Of a stretch of DNA of 64,000 nt, positions 8,270-15,884 are shown one piece after another (the stretch's first letter is position 1; the number at the start of each line of letters is the position of its first letter). The notes beneath the pieces are model-generated. The model was not told the origin of the DNA, made no database searches, and worked only from the letters and a program-made list of their open reading frames with translations. Made by a program: the position numbers and the translations under genes. This DNA is from Sphingomonas sp. QA11 (GTDB taxonomy: Bacteria; Pseudomonadota; Alphaproteobacteria; Sphingomonadales; Sphingomonadaceae): contig NZ_CP098774.1 in the NCBI RefSeq assembly GCF_028473665.1, positions 5,141,501 to 5,205,500 of the forward strand, given 5' to 3'.

Positions 8270-8476
8270 TCAACCGCGTCGCGAATAATGGGCCCACCGC
8301 GCGGTCCAGTCGATGCGGAACGCCTCGGCAAGCTCGTCCCCGGAAAAGGCGAAATCGGCGGTGCAGGTGCAAAGGGCGTCCGCATCCGCATCGGCGGGCA
8401 GCGCCGCGATCCGAGCACGCAGGTCAGCATCGGTGCGGGCCGCGCGGATGAATTTGAGCGCGTCGGGAAGGCTCAC
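8270..8476 (-). CDS. Nif11-like small protein
   Basis: A 68-residue protein starting MSLPDALKFIRAARTDADLR and containing TADFAFSGDELAEAF. The pattern (an N-terminal helix with Phe, D..L...I, then [GD]FxFSxxEL) matches the Nif11 domain, best known as a leader domain of RiPP precursors and also as a stand-alone protein. Only about 19 residues follow the domain (RIDWTARWAHYSRRG end) and there is no GG or GA cleavage site, so an accessory role is at least as likely as a second precursor. The GTG start overlaps the stop of the upstream 729-residue gene (GTGA), implying coupled translation. Confidence 0.6.
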   Translation of the reverse strand: MSLPDALKFIRAARTDADLRARIAALPADADADALCTCTADFAFSGDELAEAFRIDWTARWAHYSRRG

Positions 8477-10662
8477 AGGCCGCTCCCGTGGCGGCGGATC
8501 ATGCCGAGCGCGCCGGCCACCGCCGCGGTCGTGAAGGACCGGCGCTGGTCGATCGTCACCCGCCCCGCGTCAAGTGTCGCATCCGTCGATCCGGGCATCG
8601 GCACCCGAAGCCGGGCGCCCTCCCGCCAACTGCCGTCATCGTCCTGATGCTCCAGAAGCCGGGCGATGGCCGGGCCGATGACGTCGTCATGCGGCCCCGG
8701 GTCCGCCAGCAGGATGCGAAGGCAGAAGGCGGCATCGAATGCCGTGGGGCCGCCCTCGCTGCCCAAGGCCCGCAGCCAAGCACGCGCGCGTTCGGCCGCC
8801 GCGGCGATGCGGGGCCCGTCGCCGGCAATCGGCGATCCGGCCAGTCCCTCGACCGCCAGCGCGGTGGCATAGGCGTCGTGCGCCCACCAATAGCCATGCC
8901 ATTGGCCGTCCTGCTGGGTCGTGCGCAGATAGGACAGTGCCGTGCCGGGGAGGAATGGCGCGGCTGCCGCGGTCACGCATTGATGCGGCTGGCGCCATCC
9001 AGCGAAGGAGGCATTGGCGGGCAGGCCGATCCGCGCGGCCAGCGCCGCCTGCTCGGCATAGGTGGTCACACCACCCTCGGGCATCGCATGTCGGGCAAGG
9101 AAAGCGCGGCCCCGATGCGCCGTCTCTTCCGTCTCATGGCCTAGCGCCGTGGCCAGGCGGAGCGTCCAGGCGGTGCTGTCCGCATCGGGCGGATAGTCGC
9201 GACTATACCCCCAACCACCATCGGGCCGCTGGCATCGTTCCAGCCGCCGCCACGCCCGGTCGGCGCCGCGCCGCGCCGGGGCTCCCCCGGCAAGCATCAG
9301 GTGTGTCGCGACAAAGGCGGTGACCCATTCGTCCGCGATGCCGTCCCCGATCCTGAAATCGCGCCAGAAATCGGATTGCTGCTGCCGGGCGCACAACAGG
9401 GTGACTGCCGCCTCGATCGCGCGGTCCAGGCCGTTGCCGGTCGCCTGTACCGGGTCCGCCGGCCGGGCGGCGGCGGGCCTGGCAAAGGTCGGTTGCCCGC
9501 GTTGCCCCGTCCGGCCCGGCGTCAGCCACAAATGCCCCGCGCCGAAATAGGCCTTGGCTTCGCGGTGCATGCCCAGTGTTTCGGTCACCTTGATATGGGC
9601 GACACGACGGGCAAAGGCGGAAAAGTCGGTTTCTCCCTGCAGCAGGGCGGCGCGCAGGAACGGGGTCGGCCAGTCCTGCCCGGCCCTTGGCGGGACGGTC
9701 TCGCCGGGCACTGCCAGGAAGGGGGCGATCTTGTCGGGGGCGCACAGTCCCTGATCGGCAAGGTCGCGCAGGAAGATGCCCCAGCGCTGGTCCTCGCCGG
9801 GCTGATCGTCGAAGAGGCATTCGATGCCGATCCGTGGGAACGGCGCATGGCCGATATCCAGCGCCAGGGTCACGCGATCGGACCGGAGCACCCCGTCGTC
9901 CAGCAGCCGCACCGCGCCGTCCGGATCGCCGGGCCATGCGCAATCCGCCAGGAAGCGTGGCAGGTCGGCCGGCCGCATGCCTTTGATGTTGACCCGAACC
10001 GCATCGACCTGCCGGCTCAGCATCATGCCGATATGCGAGACGCGGGCTTCATCGGGGCATGCCGAAAAGCAGCGTGCTATGGATACCGCCATGCCATCGG
10101 GCAGGGGTTCGCCGCGCAGCAGCGTTGCCGCCTCGATGGTGATGGCGCGCGCCACGGCCTGATCCTCGGGCAGTGAGAAGAACACCGACGGCGCGCTGGG
10201 GGGAGCAGCGGCCACCGGCAGGTCGAACTCAAGGAATATCTCCGTGATGCCGGGCGACAGCGCCGAATCCGCATGCGCCACCGCCTCCGCGAACGCCTTC
10301 AGTCCCCTGGCCCATGCCGCGTCCGGATGGGCCAGGGCGAGCGCCCGCGCATGCTCCGCCAATACAAGGACTCCGTCGTCCTCGTGCCGGAAACATTGCT
10401 GGATATCGACCTGGTCATTCGCCGCCGCCAGCCGGCACTCAACCGCGATCCTGGGAATGCCGGGCATGGTGCGTGCCGCCGCCGCGATCCGGGCACGCGC
10501 TGAAGGTGGGATGAGCTGACCCATCTCCCCCGGCAGCAGCAGATCGAGATAGGCCGCCAGGGTCCGGCGTGCTGGAATTTCGTCGTCGAAACCGTTCTGT
10601 AGCCACATGGGCGCGGCAATGATCGGCTGCGCGATTCCTGTCCAGTGGCGAAGCCGGGCCAT
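8473..10662 (-). CDS. Large protein with C-terminal squalene-cyclase-like domain
   Basis: A 729-residue protein. The last about 300 residues show prenyltransferase/squalene-oxidase repeats: RPDGGWGYSRDYPPDADSTAWTL, DGQWHGYWWAHDAYATALAVEGL and DDDGSWREGARLRV. The DADS at about 493-496 lies where class II terpene cyclases keep their protonating DxDD/DxDT acid. Whether it is a catalyst is unclear, because no terpene precursor enzyme is nearby. The first about 400 residues do not match a domain I recognise. They are rich in Ala/Arg and contain FDDQPGEDQRWGIFLRDLADQG and HIKVTETLGMHREAKAYFG. The gene sits in the RiPP operon between the TonB receptor (51-base gap) and the Nif11-like gene (overlap), so it should act in the same pathway. 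Function unknown. Confidence 0.75.
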   Translation of the reverse strand: MARLRHWTGIAQPIIAAPMWLQNGFDDEIPARRTLAAYLDLLLPGEMGQLIPPSARARIAAAARTMPGIPRIAVECRLAAANDQVDIQQCFRHEDDGVLVLAEHARALALAHPDAAWARGLKAFAEAVAHADSALSPGITEIFLEFDLPVAAAPPSAPSVFFSLPEDQAVARAITIEAATLLRGEPLPDGMAVSIARCFSACPDEARVSHIGMMLSRQVDAVRVNIKGMRPADLPRFLADCAWPGDPDGAVRLLDDGVLRSDRVTLALDIGHAPFPRIGIECLFDDQPGEDQRWGIFLRDLADQGLCAPDKIAPFLAVPGETVPPRAGQDWPTPFLRAALLQGETDFSAFARRVAHIKVTETLGMHREAKAYFGAGHLWLTPGRTGQRGQPTFARPAAARPADPVQATGNGLDRAIEAAVTLLCARQQQSDFWRDFRIGDGIADEWVTAFVATHLMLAGGAPARRGADRAWRRLERCQRPDGGWGYSRDYPPDADSTAWTLRLATALGHETEETAHRGRAFLARHAMPEGGVTTYAEQAALAARIGLPANASFAGWRQPHQCVTAAAAPFLPGTALSYLRTTQQDGQWHGYWWAHDAYATALAVEGLAGSPIAGDGPRIAAAAERARAWLRALGSEGGPTAFDAAFCLRILLADPGPHDDVIGPAIARLLEHQDDDGSWREGARLRVPMPGSTDATLDAGRVTIDQRRSFTTAAVAGALGMIRRHGSGL

Positions 10663-10713
10663 GGCATGGCCCGACTGGCGTTGTTTCCACAGGCGCGCGC
10701 CCGGCGCCGATCT

Positions 10714-12879
10714 TCAGAAGTCGACCGTCGCCGATAGCCAGAGCCGCCGACCCTCCTGAAGGTTGGCATATTCGGCTGCATAGACCGTGTTCGCGCCGCT
10801 CCGATATGGCAAATACCGGACAAAATCGGTGTCGAGCAGATTGTAGATGCTCGCGCTAAGCCGGAATTGCCTGCTCACCTGGAGCGATCCGCCGAGGTGG
10901 AACAGCGCATAGCCCTTATAGTTGCCAAGGGCATCCTGGACGACGCCGGCACCACGATATCGGTCCGAGCGGATATCGGCGCGCAGCCAGGTGCTCACCT
11001 TGTCGCTCGGTTTCCAGCGCAGATTGCCGTTGACCATGTGCCGGGGCGTGTTGACGAGCGGCTGGCCCCGTTCGCTGCCGCTCTTCTGCTCGCTCTCCGT
11101 ATAGGTGTAGTTGAGCCCCAGCGAGAGCGCATCGGTGAACGCGAACCGCATCGCGACCTCGCCGCCGCGGGTCACCGCCTCGTCGATGTTGATCGACTGG
11201 CCGAACAGCTCGACATTGGGGAAGGCGCCCACGTCCAGGCAGCCGGGTCGATTGGGGTTGCCCGCGAAGCGGCAATTGGGGATGCCGGGGCCGCTGGCGA
11301 TCTTGTCCTTGAACTCGTTGTTGAAGACCGTGACGTTGCCGCTGAAGAAGCCGCCATTGTCGAAATAGACCCCCGCCTCATAGGTGGTGCTGGTCTCCGG
11401 CTTCAGGCCCGGGCTGCCGAGCAGCGGGATCGTGCCCTGGCCACCGAAACCGGTGATGCCTTCAGCGATCTGGTCGAGCCGGGGTGTCTTGAAGCCGCGG
11501 CTGACGCCGCCCTTCAAGGTCAGCGACGGCGTTGCGTTCCACACCAGATAGCCGCGCGGCGACAGCTTGCCGCCAAAGGTCGAATGATCGTCATACCGCG
11601 CGCCGAGGGTGAGGCGCAGCGTCTCCATGATCCTCAGTTCGTTTTCGGCAAACAGCGCCCATTGCTGGAACTTGTAGGGGGCCGGGGCGACGGCATCGAT
11701 CATCTTGGCGTCCCAATATTGCCCGCCGAGCGTGAAGGTGAAGAGGCCCGCCTTGCCCACAAAGCGCGTGTCCGCGATGGTGTTGGTCGCCTCCAGCGTG
11801 CGGGGCGTACCCGCGACCACGCCCGGCGTGTTCGGCGGTACGGTGCGGCCGATCGTCTCGGTGACGTTGCGGGTCAGCGTGGTTTCGAGGCTGGCCGAGG
11901 TTCCCATCCGCCAGGTGTGGGCTAGCACATAATTGTCGCGGTTGAACTTCTGATAGGGGCCATAGCCGCCCGCGACGCTGTAGGTGCCAAGCTGGCCCTT
12001 GCGATTGTCATAGGTCTGCTGGGACCGGTCGAACTCAACCCACAGATCATGGTCCGGCCCCGGTGTCAGCGACAGGCGGCCGCCATAGGTATAGATGTCG
12101 GCCTTTACCGGGCTCGGCCCACGGGTGCTGACCACCACCGGCTGGCCGCTGATATTCTCATATTCGAGGGTGGCTGCATCGCGGTGATAGACGCTGCCGC
12201 GCAACGTCAGCCCGATCAGGTCGCGTACCACTGGCCCCTGCGCATAGCCGTTGATCGACTGGACGCCGCCGAAGCCGCGACGCTCCTGGATCGTGCTCTC
12301 GGCACTGACCGTGCCCGCCCAGCGGCTGCCCACCTTGCGCGTGATCAGATTGACCACGCCGCCCATCGCGTCCGATCCGTACAGGGTGGACATGGGGCCG
12401 CGCACCACTTCGATCCGCTCGATCGCGGAGAAGGGGGGCAGGAAGCCTGAGGAGGTCTCGCCAAAGCCGTTCGGCGTCACGCTGCCCGGTGCATTCTGGC
12501 GGCGGCCATCGACCAGCACCAGCGTATAGTCGCTCGGCATGCCGCGGATCGAGATGGTCAGCCCGCCGGTCTTGCCAGCGGTCGCGCCGACATCGACCCC
12601 TTCGACGTCGCCCAGCGCCTCGGCCAGGCTGCCGAAGCGTTTCTCCTGAAGCTGCTCGCGGCTGAGCACGCTGATGCTGGCCGGGGCGTTGGTGATCTTC
12701 TGCTCGAACCCGGCGGCGGTGACGACGATGTCGGCGCCATCCTGGGCGGCATCAGCCTGGCTTTCGCCGGCGGGCGCGGCTTGGGGCGGTTGCGCCGATG
12801 CCGGCTGGACGGCGGCGAGCGCGGCCAGCGCCGCGCCCGAGCAAAGCCGGGCCGCGAGCCGGCGCGTGGAATCGATCAT
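10714..12879 (-). CDS. TonB-dependent outer-membrane receptor
   Basis: A 721-residue receptor. It has a signal peptide (MIDSTRRLAARLCSGAALAA, cleavage probably near ASAQ). The plug domain follows, with ITNAPASISVLSREQLQEK, then SIRGMPSDYTLVLVDGRRQN and IERIEVVRGPMSTLYGSDAMGGVVNLITRK. The 22-strand barrel ends in the C-terminal Phe (LWLSATVDF) needed for BAM recognition. The plug resembles FepA/CirA-type ferric-catecholate receptors. A Fur-like box lies directly upstream (12896-12914), and a GGGGG ribosome-binding site precedes the ATG. It heads the minus-strand operon that continues into the squalene-cyclase-like, Nif11-like, PqqD and cyclase genes, so it may import the final product or its metal complex (inference). 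Confidence 0.93.
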   Translation of the reverse strand: MIDSTRRLAARLCSGAALAALAAVQPASAQPPQAAPAGESQADAAQDGADIVVTAAGFEQKITNAPASISVLSREQLQEKRFGSLAEALGDVEGVDVGATAGKTGGLTISIRGMPSDYTLVLVDGRRQNAPGSVTPNGFGETSSGFLPPFSAIERIEVVRGPMSTLYGSDAMGGVVNLITRKVGSRWAGTVSAESTIQERRGFGGVQSINGYAQGPVVRDLIGLTLRGSVYHRDAATLEYENISGQPVVVSTRGPSPVKADIYTYGGRLSLTPGPDHDLWVEFDRSQQTYDNRKGQLGTYSVAGGYGPYQKFNRDNYVLAHTWRMGTSASLETTLTRNVTETIGRTVPPNTPGVVAGTPRTLEATNTIADTRFVGKAGLFTFTLGGQYWDAKMIDAVAPAPYKFQQWALFAENELRIMETLRLTLGARYDDHSTFGGKLSPRGYLVWNATPSLTLKGGVSRGFKTPRLDQIAEGITGFGGQGTIPLLGSPGLKPETSTTYEAGVYFDNGGFFSGNVTVFNNEFKDKIASGPGIPNCRFAGNPNRPGCLDVGAFPNVELFGQSINIDEAVTRGGEVAMRFAFTDALSLGLNYTYTESEQKSGSERGQPLVNTPRHMVNGNLRWKPSDKVSTWLRADIRSDRYRGAGVVQDALGNYKGYALFHLGGSLQVSRQFRLSASIYNLLDTDFVRYLPYRSGANTVYAAEYANLQEGRRLWLSATVDF

Positions 12880-12895
12880 GGAACCCCCGAATAAT

Positions 12896-12914
12896 ATTGC
12901 GAATGATTAGCAAT
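12896..12914 (-). promoter_or_regulatory. Fur-like box upstream of the TonB receptor
   Basis: The 17-base core TTGCGAATGATTAGCAA (12897-12913, plus strand) is palindromic at 14 of 17 positions including the flanks, and resembles alphaproteobacterial and enteric Fur sites built on AATGATT. It ends 18 bases upstream of the receptor ATG. This implies iron repression of the receptor and probably of the RiPP genes behind it. Confidence 0.65.
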
Positions 12915-13133
12915 TGGCGGGGCGCTTGATCCGCGTGCGGGTTCGGGTCAACGCCGCGAGGGGGAGGAGCAACGCTTTATTACAATGGTCCGGCCTATCG
13001 CGGGGCCGGGACTCGCCATTCGGCATGGCGGCACCAGAGAGAGGCGGGAACAGATGGATCGCGACGGCTGCCCCAGCGACAAAGAGGTGGAGGCGCTCGG
13101 GTCGTTCACGGTGTCGCCGGACCGGCCGGCAGC

Positions 13134-14132
13134 ATGAGCGGCGCCCTGCCCGATGTCCGTTTCCCGCCGGTCGGCCGCTGCATCTATTGCGGTGCCACCA
13201 CCGCCCGTCCGGGCGGCAGGGGACGGCTCACCGAAGAGCATATCATTCCCTTCGCGCTCGACGGCCACATGATCCTGCCTGAAGCGAGCTGCGATTCCTG
13301 CCAGAAGATCACCTCCGGGTTCGAGACCGCCGTGCTGCGGGGCGGCTATCGGCCCATGAGGGAATGGCTCGGGATGAGCAGCCGGGCGAAAGGGCGGCCG
13401 AAGACGCTGCCGATGTTCGTCGATACCGGCAAGGGAACGAAGCGGGTCGATGTGCCGGTGGATATCTATCCGGTCAGCCTGCTCGTGCCGGTGCAGCCGG
13501 TGCCCACGCTCTTGCTCGATCGCTTCGGGCCGTCGCCCGCCGGTGGCCCGCCGATCTGGGCGCGCATGATCGCCGGCGATTCCGCCGCGCTTGAAGCGAT
13601 GGGCCTGCCGGGGGCGGCGTCGCAGTCGCTCGATGCGTTCGCCTGTTTTCGCATGGTCGCCAAGATCGCCCATTGCATGGCGATCGCGACGTTCGGCTTC
13701 GGCTCGTTCGAGCCGTTGCTGCTGGACTGCATCCTCAACGGATGGGACGATGCGCAGGAAGCATTCATCGGGTCGTTGCCCGGCATCGAACCGCCCGCAA
13801 CGGCGATGCACCGGGTCGACCTGAGCCCGCCGGGATGGCGTGACGGGGATGGCGATCTGCTGATCGCCAAGGTGCGCCTGTTCGCCCGCTATGGCGCGCC
13901 CACCTTCCTAGTGGTCGTTGGCCGGCGCCCGCCATCGCGACGACGCCGATATCCCGATCGCGCCCTTTGTATTCGCCCCGGCAAAGGCTTATATCATGAC
14001 GTCAGGGCCGTGTGGCCACATCGAGGGCCACGGAGTAACTCGAACGCGAGACGGGCGGCGGCCCGCTCTGCCTCGCCTGGAGAGGCACGTCATGGTCGCC
14101 ATTGCCCCCGTCACACCTGCCGCATCGATTGA
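13134..14132 (+). CDS. HNH-type zinc-binding protein, C-terminus questionable
   Basis: The N-terminus carries two CxxC pairs, CIYCGATTARPG and CDSCQKIT, around EEHIIPFALDGHMILPEAS, the ββα-metal pattern of HNH endonucleases. Residues up to about 265 (ending FARYGAPTFLVVVGRR) look like one coherent domain. The remaining about 65 residues are Arg-rich, low-complexity and overlap the promoter and structured leader of the following DUF2189 gene. The true end is therefore probably near base 13930 and was lost by a frameshift or stop loss. No neighbouring gene suggests a specific role. The start is the ATG at 13134, with no strong ribosome-binding site. Confidence 0.6.
   Translation: MSGALPDVRFPPVGRCIYCGATTARPGGRGRLTEEHIIPFALDGHMILPEASCDSCQKITSGFETAVLRGGYRPMREWLGMSSRAKGRPKTLPMFVDTGKGTKRVDVPVDIYPVSLLVPVQPVPTLLLDRFGPSPAGGPPIWARMIAGDSAALEAMGLPGAASQSLDAFACFRMVAKIAHCMAIATFGFGSFEPLLLDCILNGWDDAQEAFIGSLPGIEPPATAMHRVDLSPPGWRDGDGDLLIAKVRLFARYGAPTFLVVVGRRPPSRRRRYPDRALCIRPGKGLYHDVRAVWPHRGPRSNSNARRAAARSASPGEARHGRHCPRHTCRID
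13967..13995 (+). promoter_or_regulatory. Candidate promoter of the DUF2189 gene
   Basis: A -35-like TTGTAT (13967-13972) and a -10-like TTATAT (13989-13994) are separated by 16 bases and stand out in otherwise GC-rich DNA. Transcription would begin near 14002, immediately before the hairpin-rich leader. Confidence 0.5.
14012..14087 (+). ncRNA. Structured 5' leader with four consecutive hairpins (cis-regulatory RNA candidate)
   Basis: Four perfect stems lie in a row: GTGGCC/GGCCAC (14012-14017 with 14026-14031), CTCG/CGAG (14039-14042 with 14047-14050), CGGGC/GCCCG (14052-14056 with 14061-14065) and TGCCTC/GAGGCA (14069-14074 with 14082-14087). The last stem-loop contains the GGAGAGG ribosome-binding site of the ATG at 14092, so folding could hide it. 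I do not recognise a named riboswitch class. Confidence 0.5.
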
Positions 14133-14889
14133 TCCGCCTGTCGTCCGGGAGATCGGCCGCGCCGACCTCTATTGGGCGCTGCGCGAAGGCTGGTCCGATT
14201 TCCGGGAGAAACGCGGCGATCTCGTGCTGGCTGCCCTGCTGTATCCCGTGGTGATGCTGGTCGTCGCCGGGGTCACGCTCGGCGGTGCGCTGTTCCCGCT
14301 CATGCTGCCATTGCTCGCCGGCCTGTCGTTGCTCGGCCCGCTCGTCGCGGTCGGCTTTTACGAACTGGCGCGCCGCCGCGAAGAGGGGCGGGATGCGCGC
14401 TGGGTGCATTTCCTCGATCCCTTCCGGCGTTCCTCGGCGACCCAGATCGCCGCGCTCGGCACTTTTCTAGGCCTGTTGTTCTTCGCCTGGATCGGTGTGG
14501 CCTGGACGATCTACCACGCCACGCTCGGCACGCTTCAGCCTGCCGATCCGGCGACTTTCCTCGGCCTGCTCTTCACCACGCGCGAAGGGTGGGAACTGAT
14601 CCTGTTCGGCAATCTGGCCGGCTTCGCCTTCGCCGCGATCACGCTGGTGACGACGGTGGTGTCCTTCCCGCTGCTCGTCGACCGGCCGGTCGATTTCGTC
14701 CTCGCGGTGCAGACATCGCTTCGCGCGGCGCGGCGCAACCCGGTGGAGATCGCCATCTGGGGCCTCATCGTCGCTGTCCTGCTGGCCATTGCCTCGATCC
14801 CGCTGTTCATGGGCCTCGCGGTGGTGCTGCCGGTGCTCGGCTATGCGAGCTGGCATCTCTACACCCGGCTGGTCGACCGCGGCGTCTAG
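14092..14889 (+). CDS. DUF2189 family integral membrane protein
   Basis: A 265-residue protein with about six hydrophobic segments (for example VLAALLYPVVMLVVAGVTLG, FPLMLPLLAGLSLLGPLVAV and IWGLIVAVLLAIASIPLFMG). The DUF2189 pattern is visible: LYWALREGWSDFREKRGDLV near the N-terminus and GPLVAVGFYELARRREEG after the second segment. The family is common in Alphaproteobacteria and its function is unknown. The ATG at 14092 is chosen because it has a GGAGAGG site and matches the family N-terminus. The leader upstream is strongly structured, so expression may respond to temperature or a ligand. Confidence 0.85.
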   Translation: MVAIAPVTPAASIDPPVVREIGRADLYWALREGWSDFREKRGDLVLAALLYPVVMLVVAGVTLGGALFPLMLPLLAGLSLLGPLVAVGFYELARRREEGRDARWVHFLDPFRRSSATQIAALGTFLGLLFFAWIGVAWTIYHATLGTLQPADPATFLGLLFTTREGWELILFGNLAGFAFAAITLVTTVVSFPLLVDRPVDFVLAVQTSLRAARRNPVEIAIWGLIVAVLLAIASIPLFMGLAVVLPVLGYASWHLYTRLVDRGV

Positions 14890-14924
14890 AGGTTTATCCA
14901 GCCGACCTCGCATGCCGGCCAGGA

Positions 14925-15023
14925 TCGTCATGCCGGACTTGTTCCGGCATCCCCTGTTCCGCAAGAGCCGCAACCGGTTGGTACAGGGGCACGGTGGACC
15001 CTGGAACAAGTCCGGGGTCACGA
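14925..15023. repeat. Dispersed palindromic repeat, copy 1
   Basis: The ends are inverted relative to each other: TCGTCATGCCGGACTTGTTC at the left and GAACAAGTCCGGGGTCACGA at the right. The same outer sequences, with a different centre, occur at 35062-35159. This is a REP/BIME-like element found between genes; it probably forms a long imperfect stem in RNA. Confidence 0.7.
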
Positions 15024-15222
15024 TTCGAGCGGGATGGATCGGAATCCGGGAGCATCGTGCATGAAGTCTGGACCAGCCGCTCCCGCTCGTGCCGGGTAGA
15101 TCGAGACGCCACGACAAGCCTGATGCTGTTTCAGACGGGCGGATGACGGGACGAGTCAGCTTGTGCATCCTAAAATTGCTGCACCTGCACACAAACGATT
15201 GACTCGCCCGTTTCCCGAAGAT

Positions 15223-15236
15223 ACCGGACGGTCGGT
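15223..15236. promoter_or_regulatory. Candidate TetR operator
   Basis: ACCGGACGGTCGGT lies 25 bases before the tetR start. It matches 12 of 14 positions of ACCGACCGGTCGGT, the kind of palindrome bound by TetR repressors of efflux pumps. Autoregulation and control of the pump would follow. Confidence 0.4.
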
Positions 15237-15261
15237 TTCAATGGCCTGATCGGTTCAACGC

Positions 15262-15831
15262 GTGCTTCCACCCATCGGCTATGAACGGCGCAAGGAGCCT
15301 GAAAAGGTCCGTGCCGCGCTGATCGCGGCCGCGGCGCAGCTCATTGCCGAACGCGGGTTGCCCCGGCTGACGGTCGATGCCGTCGCCAGGGCCGCCGGCG
15401 TCACCAAGGGCGGGCTGTTCCATCATTTTCCGACCAAGCAGGATCTGGTGCGCGGCGTGCTCGGGGCCATGGTCGAGTTCGCCGACGCGACGATCGATGC
15501 CCAGATGGCGACCGATCCGGAACCGCATGGCCGCTTCACCCGGGCCTATCTCGACGGTGTCTTCGCCGACCACCGGCTTGACGGCACCACCTCGTCCCGG
15601 ACCCTGTGCCTGGCGATGCTCGCCGACCCGGACCTGCAGGACGGCTGGTCCGGCTGGGTCGAGGGCCGAGTCGCGATCCATGCCGAGACTGACGACAATC
15701 CGGCCTGCGCCCTCGTCCGCCTCGCGGCGGACGGTGCCTGGCTTAACTCGCTTCAGCATCCCGATCATCCACCGCCTCTGCCCGTGGAAGTACACGACAT
15801 GCTGATGGATCTGACCCGCCCGGGTCGCTGA
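15262..15831 (+). CDS. TetR/AcrR family transcriptional regulator
   Basis: A 189-residue regulator with an N-terminal TetR helix-turn-helix (AALIAAAAQLIAERGLPRLT, VDAVARAAGVTKGGLFHHF, PTKQDLVRGVLGAM; about residues 18-75) and a divergent all-alpha ligand-binding domain. It starts with GTG and precedes the RND operon by 53 bases in the same direction. It is probably the local repressor of the pump, binding an operator upstream of itself and released by a pump substrate. Confidence 0.9.
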   Translation: MLPPIGYERRKEPEKVRAALIAAAAQLIAERGLPRLTVDAVARAAGVTKGGLFHHFPTKQDLVRGVLGAMVEFADATIDAQMATDPEPHGRFTRAYLDGVFADHRLDGTTSSRTLCLAMLADPDLQDGWSGWVEGRVAIHAETDDNPACALVRLAADGAWLNSLQHPDHPPPLPVEVHDMLMDLTRPGR

Positions 15832-15884
15832 CCGCACCCGTTACCGACTTGTTTTTCACCGGCCGCTGAACCCGGAGTTTCCCC

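Larger units (their letters stand above)
14890..15261. other. Intergenic region with one dispersed repeat and a TetR operator candidate
   Basis: This 372-base gap contains no convincing gene. It holds a palindromic dispersed repeat (14925-15023, second copy at 35062-35159) and, close to tetR, an ACCGGACGGTCGGT motif (15223-15236). Short frames across the repeat are shadows of its symmetry. Confidence 0.6.
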
